Below are positions 1 through 7,082 of a stretch of 8,737 nt of DNA, in pieces. The notes beneath the pieces were generated by a model, which saw only the letters and a list, made by a program, of their open reading frames with translations, was not told the origin of the DNA and searched no databases. Numbering within the stretch: position 1 is the stretch's first letter; each line of letters begins with the position of its first letter. The stretch comes from Thermococcus sp. (lineage in GTDB: Archaea; Methanobacteriota_B; Thermococci; Thermococcales; Thermococcaceae). The stretch spans positions 1-8,737 of the forward strand of contig JAGHBN010000051.1 of assembly GCA_021160985.1 (NCBI GenBank), in the 5' to 3' direction. A program made the translations under genes and the position numbers.

Positions 1-1134
1 ATTATCATCCTCCTTGTCTTCTCTGCCGGATGCCTCGGAAGCTCAGCGTCCCAGGCATCCCCACCTACCTCGAATTCTCCCGAGAAAGCCCCCGGCTACA
101 TCACGATTACCGACACCCTCGGAAGGACGGTAAAGCTCCCGGCCAACGTGACCCGTGTTGTAGCCGTTGGGCCGGGGGCTTTAAGGATCCTCGTCTACCT
201 CAACGCGACCGATAAGGTCGTTGGAATCGAGGAGCTGGAGAAGCGCTACCCCTACGGGAGGCCCTACATCCTGGCCCATCCAGAGCTTCTCAACCTGCCG
301 ATCATCGGCCCGGGTGGTCCAGGAAAGCTCCCCGACATGGAGGCCCTCGTTAAGGTTCACCCGCAGGTGATATTCTGGGTCTTTGCGAGCAGGGGAACGG
401 CTGATGAAGTCCAGGAGAAAACTGGAATCCCCGTTGTAGTCCTAAGCTACGGCACGCTGGAGAACTTCACGGACGAGACCTTTTTCAAGTCCCTTCTCCT
501 GGCTGGAAAAATCCTCGGGAGGGAGGAGAGGGCCAGGAAGATAATAGACTTCATCAGGGAACAGCAGGGCTACCTTGAGAACCTCACAAAAGGTTTGAAG
601 AGCCCCAAGGTCTACCTTGGGGGAATAGGCTACAAGGGCGCCCATGGAATAACGAGCACCTCCGTTTACTACACCCCTTTCACAGTTCTCGGTCTGGATA
701 ACATCGCCTCGAAACTAACCAGCACGAACAGGCACGGCTGGGTGCAGGTTGACAAGGAGTGGCTCCTCAAGGAGAACCCGGACTATATCTTCACCGACGA
801 GGGTGGCCTTAAGATAATCCTCGACGACTACAGGAGCAACCCCGACTTTTACAACTCGCTCAGAGCCGTCAAGGAAGGCAACCTCTACGGGGTCTTACCG
901 TATAACTTCTACAACACCAACATAGGAATTGCCATAGCTGACGCCTACTACATCGGAAAGGTCATATATCCCGAGCGCTTCAGGGGCATTGACCCCGCTG
1001 AGAAGGCTGACGAGATATTTACCTTCCTCGTCGGGAAGCCCGTTTACAAGGAGCTCGCGAAGGAGTTCGGCGGGTTCGGTGAGATAGACCTCGCGGGCGG
1101 GAACGTTACCTACGGCCTGCCGACAAACCCGTGA
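1..1134 (+). CDS. ABC transporter substrate-binding lipoprotein, iron-complex/cobalamin type (5' end cut by window)
   Basis: The reading frame is open from the first base, so the start codon lies just outside the window; 377 residues are visible. The visible N-terminus is a hydrophobic stretch ending in FSAGC, a lipobox-like signal with the lipid-anchored cysteine at visible residue 11, followed by a Ser/Pro-rich linker. From about residue 33 the sequence resembles the periplasmic-binding fold of the FecB/BtuF family (COG0614-like): ITDTLGRTVKLP, then a VTRVVAVGPGA strand, and later a region describing the typical 'DMEALVKVHPQVIF' helix-strand. Five N-glycosylation sequons (NVT, NAT, NFT, NLT, NVT) fit a protein exposed outside the membrane. 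It should capture a metal chelate (siderophore, haem or corrinoid) and hand it to the permease encoded next; the substrate cannot be told from sequence. An internal GTG at 148 would delete the signal and first strand, so I reject it as the start. Its stop codon overlaps the next start by one base. Confidence 0.9.
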   Translation: MIILLVFSAGCLGSSASQASPPTSNSPEKAPGYITITDTLGRTVKLPANVTRVVAVGPGALRILVYLNATDKVVGIEELEKRYPYGRPYILAHPELLNLPIIGPGGPGKLPDMEALVKVHPQVIFWVFASRGTADEVQEKTGIPVVVLSYGTLENFTDETFFKSLLLAGKILGREERARKIIDFIREQQGYLENLTKGLKSPKVYLGGIGYKGAHGITSTSVYYTPFTVLGLDNIASKLTSTNRHGWVQVDKEWLLKENPDYIFTDEGGLKIILDDYRSNPDFYNSLRAVKEGNLYGVLPYNFYNTNIGIAIADAYYIGKVIYPERFRGIDPAEKADEIFTFLVGKPVYKELAKEFGGFGEIDLAGGNVTYGLPTNP

Positions 1135-2180
1135 TGCCTATGGTCATGGACTACAAAGCTTACCTGAGGCGAAAGCTCCTCATAGGCCTCGTCCTTTTCC
1201 TTTCCCTGTTAGCTGTTTCTCTCCTCTCGCTCTCAAGCGGGCCCTATCACGTTTCGGTTAAAGAAGTCCTCGCGGTTCTCTTCGGCGGTGGAAACAGGGA
1301 CGACCGTCTCGTGCTCCTCGGAATAAGGCTCCCCAGAATAGTCGCGGGAATCCTCGTCGGGGCCTCGATGGGGGTCGCTGGAGCGGTTTTGCAGGGCTAC
1401 CTCAGGAACCCGCTGGCAACGCCCTTCACGATGGGCGTCTCGCACGGGGCGATGTTCGGGGCATCCCTCGCCATAATCCTCGGCGCTGGCTACTCTCTCA
1501 ACTCGGGGCAGGTCTTCCTCAACAACCCGTATGCGGTAGTCCTCTTCGCGTTCCTCGGGGCGATAAGCGCAACCCTCGTCATTCTCGCTCTGGCGAGGCT
1601 CCGCGGTCTGAGCCCTGAGGCAATAGTCCTCGCTGGGGTTGCGATGAGCTCCCTCTACTCAGCTTTAACCACCCTCGTCCAGTACTTCGCCAACGAGCTT
1701 CAGCTCTCGGCCATGGTCTACTGGAGCTTCGGAAACCTCGCGAGGGCGACGTGGAGGGAAAACGCAATAATGGCGATCGCGTTTGCTTTCGTTTTCGTAT
1801 ACTTCCTAATTAAGCGGTGGGACTTGAACGCCTCGACGCTCGGCGACGAGATAGCCAAGAGCGTTGGAGTCAACATCGAGAGGGAGAGGCTCGTCGGGAC
1901 TCTCCTTTCCGCTTTCATAACCTCCGTGACGGTGGCCTTCGTGGGGGTAATAGGCTTCGTCGGCCTAATCGCTCCCCACTCGATGCGCCTCATCGCTGGC
2001 GGTGATTATCGCTCGCTCATCCCTCTCTCGGCCCTGGCAGGAGCTTTACTCCTCGTTTCAGCCGATACAATTGCGAGGCTAATCGTTTCACCCATGACAC
2101 TCCCCGTTGGCGTCATAACCTCGTTCCTCGGCGCGCCGACGTTCATATACCTTCTCGTGAAGATGGAGGGACGGCGATGA
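1134..2180 (+). CDS. FecCD/BtuC-type ABC transporter permease
   Basis: This is an integral membrane permease of about 348 residues, the usual length for the family, with around ten predicted hydrophobic segments. Recognisable family signatures are RLPRIVAGILVGASMGVAGA followed by LQGYLRNPLATPFTMGV near residues 65-100, GFVGLIAPHSMRL in the cytoplasmic loop that contacts the ATPase, and the C-terminal PVGVITSFLGAPTFIYLL segment. It forms the membrane channel for the metal-chelate importer, pairing with the flanking binding protein and ATPase. The start is uncertain: GTG 1131, ATG 1134, ATG 1140 and ATG 1146 are all in frame. I chose 1134 because it forms a TGATG stop-start overlap with the upstream gene, and no good ribosome binding site lies close by, which suggests translational coupling. 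ATG 1140, with GTGAT four bases upstream, is the main alternative. The 3' end overlaps the ATPase gene as ATGA. Confidence 0.92.
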   Translation: MPMVMDYKAYLRRKLLIGLVLFLSLLAVSLLSLSSGPYHVSVKEVLAVLFGGGNRDDRLVLLGIRLPRIVAGILVGASMGVAGAVLQGYLRNPLATPFTMGVSHGAMFGASLAIILGAGYSLNSGQVFLNNPYAVVLFAFLGAISATLVILALARLRGLSPEAIVLAGVAMSSLYSALTTLVQYFANELQLSAMVYWSFGNLARATWRENAIMAIAFAFVFVYFLIKRWDLNASTLGDEIAKSVGVNIERERLVGTLLSAFITSVTVAFVGVIGFVGLIAPHSMRLIAGGDYRSLIPLSALAGALLLVSADTIARLIVSPMTLPVGVITSFLGAPTFIYLLVKMEGRR

Positions 2181-2917
2181 TTGAGGCGAGAAACGTTGGC
2201 TTCTCCTACGGCGAGCGGGAGGTTCTGAGAGGAATAAACCTGGAAGTCGGCGAGGGTGAGTTCGTGGCAATCCTCGGGCCGAACGGGGCCGGAAAGAGCA
2301 CCCTCCTACGTTGTCTCGCCGGAATCCTGAAGTGCAATGGCGTGTTTGTCAAGGACAGACCTATTGGGGACTACCCTCCGAGGGAGCTTTCGAAGGTTCT
2401 CGCCTACGTTCCGCAGAGGGCCGAGCCGGGGTTTTTGACGGTCTTCGGCACCGTTCTCCTTGGCAGAAGGCCTTACATGGGGTTAACCCCCTCAGAGAGA
2501 GATTTGAATGTCGTCGAGGAAGCCCTGAGAAAGCTCAGCATTGAGAAGTTAGCCCTCAAGAGGACGAACGAGATAAGCGGTGGCGAACTGCAAAAGGTCA
2601 GCATAGCCAGAGCGCTGGCGCAGGAGCCCGAAATCCTGCTGATGGACGAGCCGACCAACAACCTCGACCTTAAAAGTCAGCTTGAGGTCATGAGGCTAGC
2701 GAGGGAGCTGGCAAAGGAGGGGAAGGCGGTCTTAACTGTCATGCACGACGTGAATTTAGCTCTGCGCTTCGCGAAGAGGTTCGTCTTCATGAAGAACGGG
2801 AGAAAAATAGCGGACGGGGGCCTTGAAGTCCTGAGCGAGGAACTTTTTAAGGAAGTCTACGGCGTTAAGGTGGAGATAGGGGAGATAAGAGGGGTTCCGG
2901 TGGTGATGCCCATATAA
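2177..2917 (+). CDS. FecE/BtuD-type ABC transporter ATP-binding protein
   Basis: This 246-residue protein is a complete ABC ATPase. Visible motifs are Walker A GPNGAGKST (residues 34-42), the Q-loop glutamine at 80, the signature ISGGELQK (133-140), Walker B ILLMDEPT (153-160, with catalytic Glu158) and the switch histidine at 190. Length and motif spacing match ATPases that energise FecCD/BtuC-type importers, so it should hydrolyse ATP on the inner face of the membrane to drive uptake by the two preceding gene products. The ATG at 2177 overlaps the permease stop (ATGA) and has GGAGGG six bases upstream (2165-2170), so it can be both coupled and independently initiated. It is the last gene of the operon: the stop codon runs directly into an inverted repeat and a T-run. 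Confidence 0.95.
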   Translation: MIEARNVGFSYGEREVLRGINLEVGEGEFVAILGPNGAGKSTLLRCLAGILKCNGVFVKDRPIGDYPPRELSKVLAYVPQRAEPGFLTVFGTVLLGRRPYMGLTPSERDLNVVEEALRKLSIEKLALKRTNEISGGELQKVSIARALAQEPEILLMDEPTNNLDLKSQLEVMRLARELAKEGKAVLTVMHDVNLALRFAKRFVFMKNGRKIADGGLEVLSEELFKEVYGVKVEIGEIRGVPVVMPI

Positions 2918-2949
2918 TACCCAGAACTGGGTATCATTGTCCTTTTTTT
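2917..2949 (+). terminator. Probable terminator of the ABC operon: inverted repeat plus T7
   Basis: The last A of the ATPase stop codon begins a perfect inverted repeat, ATACCCAG, AA, CTGGGTAT (2917-2934). As RNA this can form seven pairs closed by a GAAC tetraloop. Eight bases later comes a run of seven T (2943-2949). Archaeal termination depends mainly on U-runs, so the T7 is the stronger element. The repeat could equally be an operator for the divergently unrelated but downstream mrp promoter. Confidence 0.5.
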
Positions 2950-2956
2950 GGACAAA

Positions 2957-2965
2957 ACTTTTAAG
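2957..2965 (+). promoter_or_regulatory. Predicted TATA box of mrp
   Basis: ACTTTTAAG preceded by A-rich sequence resembles Thermococcales TATA elements. Start of transcription would be expected about 25 bases on, near 2985, leaving a short leader that contains the ribosome binding site GGAGGTG at 2988-2994, five bases before the ATG at 3000. Confidence 0.55.
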
Positions 2966-2999
2966 CCCCTTAGAACAACCTAAAACCGGAGGTGTAAAG

Positions 3000-3905
3000 A
3001 TGACGATCAAAGCTCCAACCCTTAACATAGGAGGACTGGGCGCGGACCCCCTCACCCAGAGGATCAACGAGAAGCAGGAGAAGTGGAAGTACAAGATAGC
3101 CGTCCTCAGCGGAAAGGGCGGCGTGGGCAAGAGCACCGTCGCGGTCAACCTGGCGGCGGCTCTGGCAAAGAAGGGCTATTACGTGGGAATACTCGACGCG
3201 GACATCCACGGGCCCAATGTGGCCAAGATGCTCGGGGTTGACAGGGCGGACGTTCTCGCGGAGAAGCTCGAGGACGGGAGGTTCGAGATGCTGCCGCCGA
3301 TGAACGACTTCCTCGGCCAGACGACCCCCATAAAGGTCATGAGCATGGGCTTCCTAGTCCCCGAGGATCAGCCCATCATATGGCGCGGTGCCCTCGTCAC
3401 GAAGGCTATAAAGCAGCTTCTCGGCGACGTCAAGTGGGGAGAGCTCGACTTCATGATAATCGACTTCCCGCCCGGAACCGGCGACGAGATACTCACAGTA
3501 ACCCAGACGCTGAAGCTCGACGCGGCGATAATAGTCACCACCCCGCAGGAAGTTGCTTTGCTCGACACAGGAAAGGCCGTCAACATGATGAAGAAGATGG
3601 AGGTTCCATACATAGCCGTCGTGGAGAACATGAGCTACCTCATCTGCCCGCACTGCGGCAACGAGATAGACATCTTCGGCAAGGGCGGCGGCAGGAAGCT
3701 GGCCGAGAAGGAGGGAGTTGACTTCCTCGGGGAGATACCGATAGACCTCAAGGCCAGGGAGGCGAGCGACGCGGGAATTCCGATAGTCCTCTACGAGGAC
3801 ACCGTGGCGGCGAAGGCCTTCATGGAGATAGTCGACAGGCTACTCGAGAAGCTAGAGAAGAAGGAAGAGGCGTCCGGAGAAAAGGACGATTCTGAGAGCC
3901 CCTGA
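3000..3905 (+). CDS. mrp: Mrp/NBP35-family iron-sulfur cluster carrier ATPase
   Basis: This 301-residue protein belongs to the Mrp/NBP35/ApbC group of P-loop NTPases that assemble or carry [4Fe-4S] clusters in the cytoplasm. It shows a deviant Walker A motif GKGGVGKST (residues 38-46, with the signature first lysine), a switch I DADIHGPN (66-73), a switch II DFPPGTGDE (155-163), and CPHC (216-219), the CxxC whose cysteines bind a bridging cluster between two subunits. The first ~30 residues have no cysteine cluster, so this is the short Mrp form, not eukaryotic-type NBP35 with an N-terminal ferredoxin-like motif. The C-terminus is a charged Glu/Lys/Asp tail after about residue 281. The ATG at 3000 is preferred to an upstream in-frame TTG at 2937 because GGAGGTG lies five bases before it and the longer form would read through the promoter. 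The gene stands alone with its own promoter. Confidence 0.94.
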   Translation: MTIKAPTLNIGGLGADPLTQRINEKQEKWKYKIAVLSGKGGVGKSTVAVNLAAALAKKGYYVGILDADIHGPNVAKMLGVDRADVLAEKLEDGRFEMLPPMNDFLGQTTPIKVMSMGFLVPEDQPIIWRGALVTKAIKQLLGDVKWGELDFMIIDFPPGTGDEILTVTQTLKLDAAIIVTTPQEVALLDTGKAVNMMKKMEVPYIAVVENMSYLICPHCGNEIDIFGKGGGRKLAEKEGVDFLGEIPIDLKAREASDAGIPIVLYEDTVAAKAFMEIVDRLLEKLEKKEEASGEKDDSESP

Positions 3906-3930
3906 AATCGGCCCGATCAAGGGCCCATTA

Positions 3931-3940
3931 ACTTTTTAAC
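3931..3940 (+). promoter_or_regulatory. Predicted TATA box of the membrane-protein gene
   Basis: ACTTTTTAAC lies in the 66-base gap after mrp, about 30 bases before the ribosome binding site GGAGGG (3961-3966) and 31 before the ATG at 3972. This predicts a very short leader and transcription independent of mrp. A weak GGCCC/GGGCC inverted repeat with a six-base spacer (3910-3925) lies just upstream of it. Confidence 0.5.
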
Positions 3941-3971
3941 CACTTTTGGGTATCCACCGGGGAGGGAGAAA

Positions 3972-5333
3972 ATGAAAAAGGCCCTCGCCGTAGCGATCCT
4001 GTTCCTGATGCTCCTGCCCACCGTTTCTGCCGCCGAGCTGGCTTATTACCCAAACCAGGAGGCGTTCAAATCATTCCTTGAATCCAATTCTACGTACACC
4101 GTCATAGCAGGTAACGCAAGCTGGGCCAGGGGATGGGCCCACTACGTCGATTCGAAGCTCTCAACGATAAAAGAGAGGGGCAACGACACCCTGGTTCTGG
4201 TCGGGAACGTTGAGAACAACGAGGTGATGAGGGAGCTGTGGTGGAGGACCGGGCTCTCCAAGAGGTACTCGTTCCAGCCCTCCGTTATAGTCCTCAGCGA
4301 CGTGGTCTTCATAACCGGAAACGAGAGCAACATCTACCTCACTGAAAGGGCGTTCTCAGACCTCTGGAACCCGCCGAGGGACTCCAAGGTGACGTACCTC
4401 CTGGCCTTCCTCCTCGTATCGATCATCCTCGGACTCCCGCTGAGGGGGAAGGGCAACCACGCCGGCAGCTTTTACCTCCTCACGATAGCCCTGATATTCC
4501 TGTGGTCCCTCAACGCCCCACCCCTCCAGATGACTGATTCCTTCCTGAGGGTCTTCTTCGACGGCCTGAAGGCCTGGGCCGGCGGGGGTGTGAGCAACCC
4601 CCTTTCAGCCCTCCTGTGGCCCTTCTTCAAGGTGGCCGCCCCGATAGAGGAGAACCTCAACTTCGCCCACTGGGTGCTGGTCCTAATCCTCGCAAGCCTC
4701 TCCTTCTACATTGCCCCCAAGGGATACAGGGAGCTCGGCTTCCTCATATTCGGGCTCACCTTCGTTGCCCCGGAGTTCAGAACGTTCATATCCAGCATCA
4801 GCGGCATCACAATAGGACTAGTGGCCTTTGCAGTTGTTTTAGCCCTTTTGAGCAACCTCCAAATGAGCATAGACCCCAGAGAGACCCTTCTGAAGGTTGG
4901 AGTTATTTCCGTCTTCACGGTCTTTGCCACCGTGATAAACCCGTACGTTCTCGTGATCCCCGTTGCCTTCGTCCTTGCGTTCCCCGGGAGGCCTCTGAGA
5001 AACCTCGGCTACCTCCTTATAAGCCTCTCCGGTGCGTTGATCCTCTACGCATTCTCCCCGCCCTACCTGGGCTATTTCATCCACTTCAACAACCCTGCAC
5101 CCGGGAGATGGGCGGTATTCCTTTTCCAGGGGTTGCCGGCGATACTCGTCCTCCTGTACGGCGCGAAGGATGGAGGAAGGCTGAAAAGAAAGAGGGGGCA
5201 CACACCGTTCCTCCTAACCCTGACCGTCCTCTATGCCCTCCTGCTTCCGCTGTCCCCGTTCCTCTACCCGTACGCGATGATAAGCCTCTCGGCACTGACC
5301 GCGAGGGTGGTGAACTCACTCACTGGAACTTGA
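3972..5333 (+). CDS. Unknown protein: signal peptide, small external domain and about ten membrane spans
   Basis: I do not recognise the family of this 453-residue protein. It starts with a clear signal peptide (MKK followed by a hydrophobic run; likely cleavage near PTVSA, residue 20). Residues about 21-137 form a soluble domain with alternating strand-helix character (YTVIAGNAS, DTLVLVGNV, SVIVLSDVVFITG) and four N-glycosylation sequons (NST, NAS, NDT, NES), so it probably faces outside. From residue 139 to about 445 there are roughly ten or eleven hydrophobic segments (near 139-157, 166-182, 231-248, 255-267, 275-294, 305-320, 322-338, 343-361, 379-397, 411-427, 428-445). A basic patch GRLKRKRGH (402-410) is probably cytoplasmic. 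The external domain's regular beta-alpha pattern is reminiscent of a cell-wall-binding or nucleotide-fold-like module, but that is a guess. The ATG has GGAGGG six bases upstream. Its last 14 bases overlap the end of the opposite-strand gene. Confidence 0.88.
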   Translation: MKKALAVAILFLMLLPTVSAAELAYYPNQEAFKSFLESNSTYTVIAGNASWARGWAHYVDSKLSTIKERGNDTLVLVGNVENNEVMRELWWRTGLSKRYSFQPSVIVLSDVVFITGNESNIYLTERAFSDLWNPPRDSKVTYLLAFLLVSIILGLPLRGKGNHAGSFYLLTIALIFLWSLNAPPLQMTDSFLRVFFDGLKAWAGGGVSNPLSALLWPFFKVAAPIEENLNFAHWVLVLILASLSFYIAPKGYRELGFLIFGLTFVAPEFRTFISSISGITIGLVAFAVVLALLSNLQMSIDPRETLLKVGVISVFTVFATVINPYVLVIPVAFVLAFPGRPLRNLGYLLISLSGALILYAFSPPYLGYFIHFNNPAPGRWAVFLFQGLPAILVLLYGAKDGGRLKRKRGHTPFLLTLTVLYALLLPLSPFLYPYAMISLSALTARVVNSLTGT

Positions 5334-6051
5334 TAGCACCCATGACTGCCCCCTTGAGCAGGGGCCCTATCTCCTTTATTATCCCCGGCGCCTGGGTTCC
5401 CTTCTTGAGGATGACGAGAGTTTCCATGAGTCCAAGCTCCTCTATGCGCTTCACGTCCCTCCCGTGTCCAGTCTCAATTAGAGCCCTCTCCACGTTCTCG
5501 CTCACGGTTCCAGCCACAAAGAGCTTATCGTACCCGTCCTCAAGCCATCCCCTTATGCGCTTCAGTTGAGGCTCACTAAAGGACACTTCAACTTCCCTCG
5601 CCCCAAACTCGACACTCGTTACCTTGACCTCCACGGGAAGATTGTCAACCCACCCAAAGCGCCTTATCATCTCCCTGACGGGCATTTCCCCAAAAACGTC
5701 CTTCAGGTAGTAGAGGGGGAGGAGCGCGTCCTTCGGCCGGGGCGAAAAGATGCCTATGTCAACGTAGGCCCCGTATCCAACCTTCCCCAGGTCGATGAAG
5801 CGGCCCCTGTAAACATCGCCTTCCTTTACCTCGCTCAGGCGGTACGGAACCTCTCCAAACTCTTCCCTCACGAGATTTGCGCTTATTTCCTCGTCCTCAC
5901 CAGAAAGGGTTACCTTGACCCAGTTCTTCTTAACAGCCGAGAGCTTCCACTCAACCTCAAGCTCCCCAAGGAGGGGCTTAAGTTTCCGTTCAAGCTTAAA
6001 AAAGCCACTCCTATCCCCATAAACCTTTTCCAGAATAATAACTTCCTTCAT
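5320..6051 (-). CDS. DUF2110-like protein with an S1-like region, downstream partner of tfe
   Basis: This 243-residue cytoplasmic protein resembles the archaeal DUF2110 family, of unknown function. Residues about 77-160 (EGDVYRGRFIDLGKVGYGAYVDIG, then EVKVTSVEFGAREVEVSFS) read like an S1/OB-fold nucleic-acid-binding region, with a mixed alpha/beta domain before it and another after it ending in GAIKFQ. Placing it directly after the TFE gene suggests a role in transcription or RNA metabolism; that is inference from context. Three in-frame starts exist (TTG 6060, GTG 6057, ATG 6051). I chose ATG 6051 because GGTGAT immediately precedes it, matching the 16S tail. Only 32 bases separate it from the tfe stop, so the two are probably one transcript. 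Its stop codon lies inside the convergent membrane-protein gene. Confidence 0.85.
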   Translation of the reverse strand: MKEVIILEKVYGDRSGFFKLERKLKPLLGELEVEWKLSAVKKNWVKVTLSGEDEEISANLVREEFGEVPYRLSEVKEGDVYRGRFIDLGKVGYGAYVDIGIFSPRPKDALLPLYYLKDVFGEMPVREMIRRFGWVDNLPVEVKVTSVEFGAREVEVSFSEPQLKRIRGWLEDGYDKLFVAGTVSENVERALIETGHGRDVKRIEELGLMETLVILKKGTQAPGIIKEIGPLLKGAVMGAIKFQ

Positions 6052-6083
6052 TATCACCAACCCCGAAGTTTCTTTCCATTCAG

Positions 6084-6632
6084 TCAGGAACTCTTCTTCC
6101 GGCTCCTCTTCTTTGGCTTCTCCCTAAGTCCGAGCTCTATCTCGAGCTCCTCAATCCTACGCTGGAGCTCCTCAACGATGGCCGTGTTGTCATACTGCAT
6201 CAGCATGGAACCGCATATGGGACACTGGAACTCGTACTCCATCGCTTCGTCGAAGGTGAGCTTTGGATGCCCTTCGTTGCCGCACCAATAGTACATCTCA
6301 CTCGTTTCCTCTTCGAGCATCTCCTTGAGCTTCTTGAGCTCGGCCATCTTCTTGGCCCTTAGTATTTCCGGAAGCTTCTTCGTCTCGAGGCGCCAGTAGT
6401 AGTAATACCATCCCGTCTCCTTGTCCCTGATTCTCTTGAACTCGGCCAGACCTTCGTCGTAGAGCGCGTAGAGTATCTTCCTGACGGTGTTAACCCTGAT
6501 TTCAGTCATCTCTGCGAGCTCTTCATCGGTGGCCTCCTTCTTTTTTTCCAGAGCCTTAATTACATCAACGGCTTCTTCTCCGCCTATGTCCATCGCGAGC
6601 TCGAGCAGCTCCTTGTTTTTCCGCCTTGCCAC
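6084..6632 (-). CDS. tfe: Transcription initiation factor E alpha subunit (TFE)
   Basis: TFE assists TBP/TFB-dependent initiation by RNA polymerase, stabilising the open complex at the clamp. This 182-residue protein has the expected order: an extended winged-helix domain (about residues 6-85, including EEAVDVIKALEKKKEATDEE and the very typical IRVNTVRKILYALYDEGLA and ETGWYYYYWR), a charged coiled linker (86-110), a zinc ribbon (about 115-142) and a C-terminal acidic helix followed by a basic tail KPKKRSRKKSS. The second half of the ribbon is a normal CPIC (137-140), but the first half is C117-x4-H122 instead of CxxC. The start is GTG at 6632, supported by GGAGG eight bases upstream (6641-6645). 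A strong TATA box lies about 80 bases upstream. It is followed by the DUF2110-like gene after 32 bases, so the two probably form an operon. Confidence 0.96.
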   Translation of the reverse strand: MARRKNKELLELAMDIGGEEAVDVIKALEKKKEATDEELAEMTEIRVNTVRKILYALYDEGLAEFKRIRDKETGWYYYYWRLETKKLPEILRAKKMAELKKLKEMLEEETSEMYYWCGNEGHPKLTFDEAMEYEFQCPICGSMLMQYDNTAIVEELQRRIEELEIELGLREKPKKRSRKKSS

Positions 6633-6713
6633 CTTGAAGACCTCCGAGAATATTTGAACCCTACCACTTTGCCCCCCACAGGATGCCTCAATACATATCT
6701 ATGGTTCCATGAC

Positions 6714-6721
6714 TATATATA
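6714..6721 (-). promoter_or_regulatory. Predicted TATA box of the tfe operon
   Basis: TATATATA, palindromic in itself, lies 82 bases upstream of the tfe GTG start. Transcription from it toward tfe would begin near 6690, giving an untranslated leader of roughly 55 bases, long for this kind of organism. A small inverted repeat ATGG-AA-CCAT on the minus strand lies just downstream of it. Confidence 0.5.
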
Positions 6722-6731
6722 GGTTATTGTC

Positions 6732-6736
6732 AAAAA
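6732..6736 (-). terminator. Possible T-run terminator of the 95-residue protein gene
   Basis: On the minus strand TTTTT follows the stop codon of the upstream small gene by about 30 bases, with another T4 stretch between them. Archaeal RNA polymerase often stops at such runs. There is no convincing stem, so the call is weak. Confidence 0.3.
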
Positions 6737-6767
6737 TCCAACTGCAATGAACAGAAAAGGACATAGA

Positions 6768-7055
6768 TTAGTCGGTAAAGTACTCGTCAAGAAGCTCCTT
6801 GGCGGAGGGTTTATAGAGCTCAAGAACCTCTATGTCCTCAATAACGTTGCCCTCGCGGAGTTTTAGCTTGACCTTCCCCCCGTAAACCTGGAGGTCATCG
6901 AGCATTCCGTAGATAGCGTCCTCGGCCTCGAGGGGGGTTTTAAACTTCATCACGTACTCTTCGCCCTCCGAGAGGATGAGCTTGACCCAGTACTCGTTCT
7001 TCCTCTTGAAAGGCCTCGTAATCTTTGGCTTGAAGTTGTCGATTATGATTTCCAA
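6768..7055 (-). CDS. Small conserved-looking protein of unknown function (95 aa)
   Basis: I do not recognise this protein. It is a short cytoplasmic, charged protein with no signal, membrane span or cysteine motif in the preferred form. The pattern of alternating strands (LEIIIDNF, YWVKLILSEGEEYVMKF, GKVKLKLREGNVIEDIEVLEL) around one helix (PLEAEDAIYGMLDDL) suggests a small alpha/beta or beta-barrel fold, followed by an acidic C-terminal helix. An in-frame GTG at 7070 gives 100 residues, but GGAGGTGA (7061-7068) lies inside that extension and exactly five bases before a TTG at 7055, so I take TTG as the start. Codon use matches its neighbours. It has its own promoter, and a 135-base gap separates it from tfe, so it need not act with TFE. 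Confidence 0.75.
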   Translation of the reverse strand: MEIIIDNFKPKITRPFKRKNEYWVKLILSEGEEYVMKFKTPLEAEDAIYGMLDDLQVYGGKVKLKLREGNVIEDIEVLELYKPSAKELLDEYFTD

Positions 7056-7082
7056 GCAGTTCACCTCCACTCTAAAGACTTT

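Noticed and set aside
4616..5569. A long plus-strand open frame of 317 codons overlapping the membrane protein and DUF2110 genes
   Set aside because: It is an out-of-frame shadow: very rich in Pro, Arg and His, with no domain, and it contradicts two well-supported genes.
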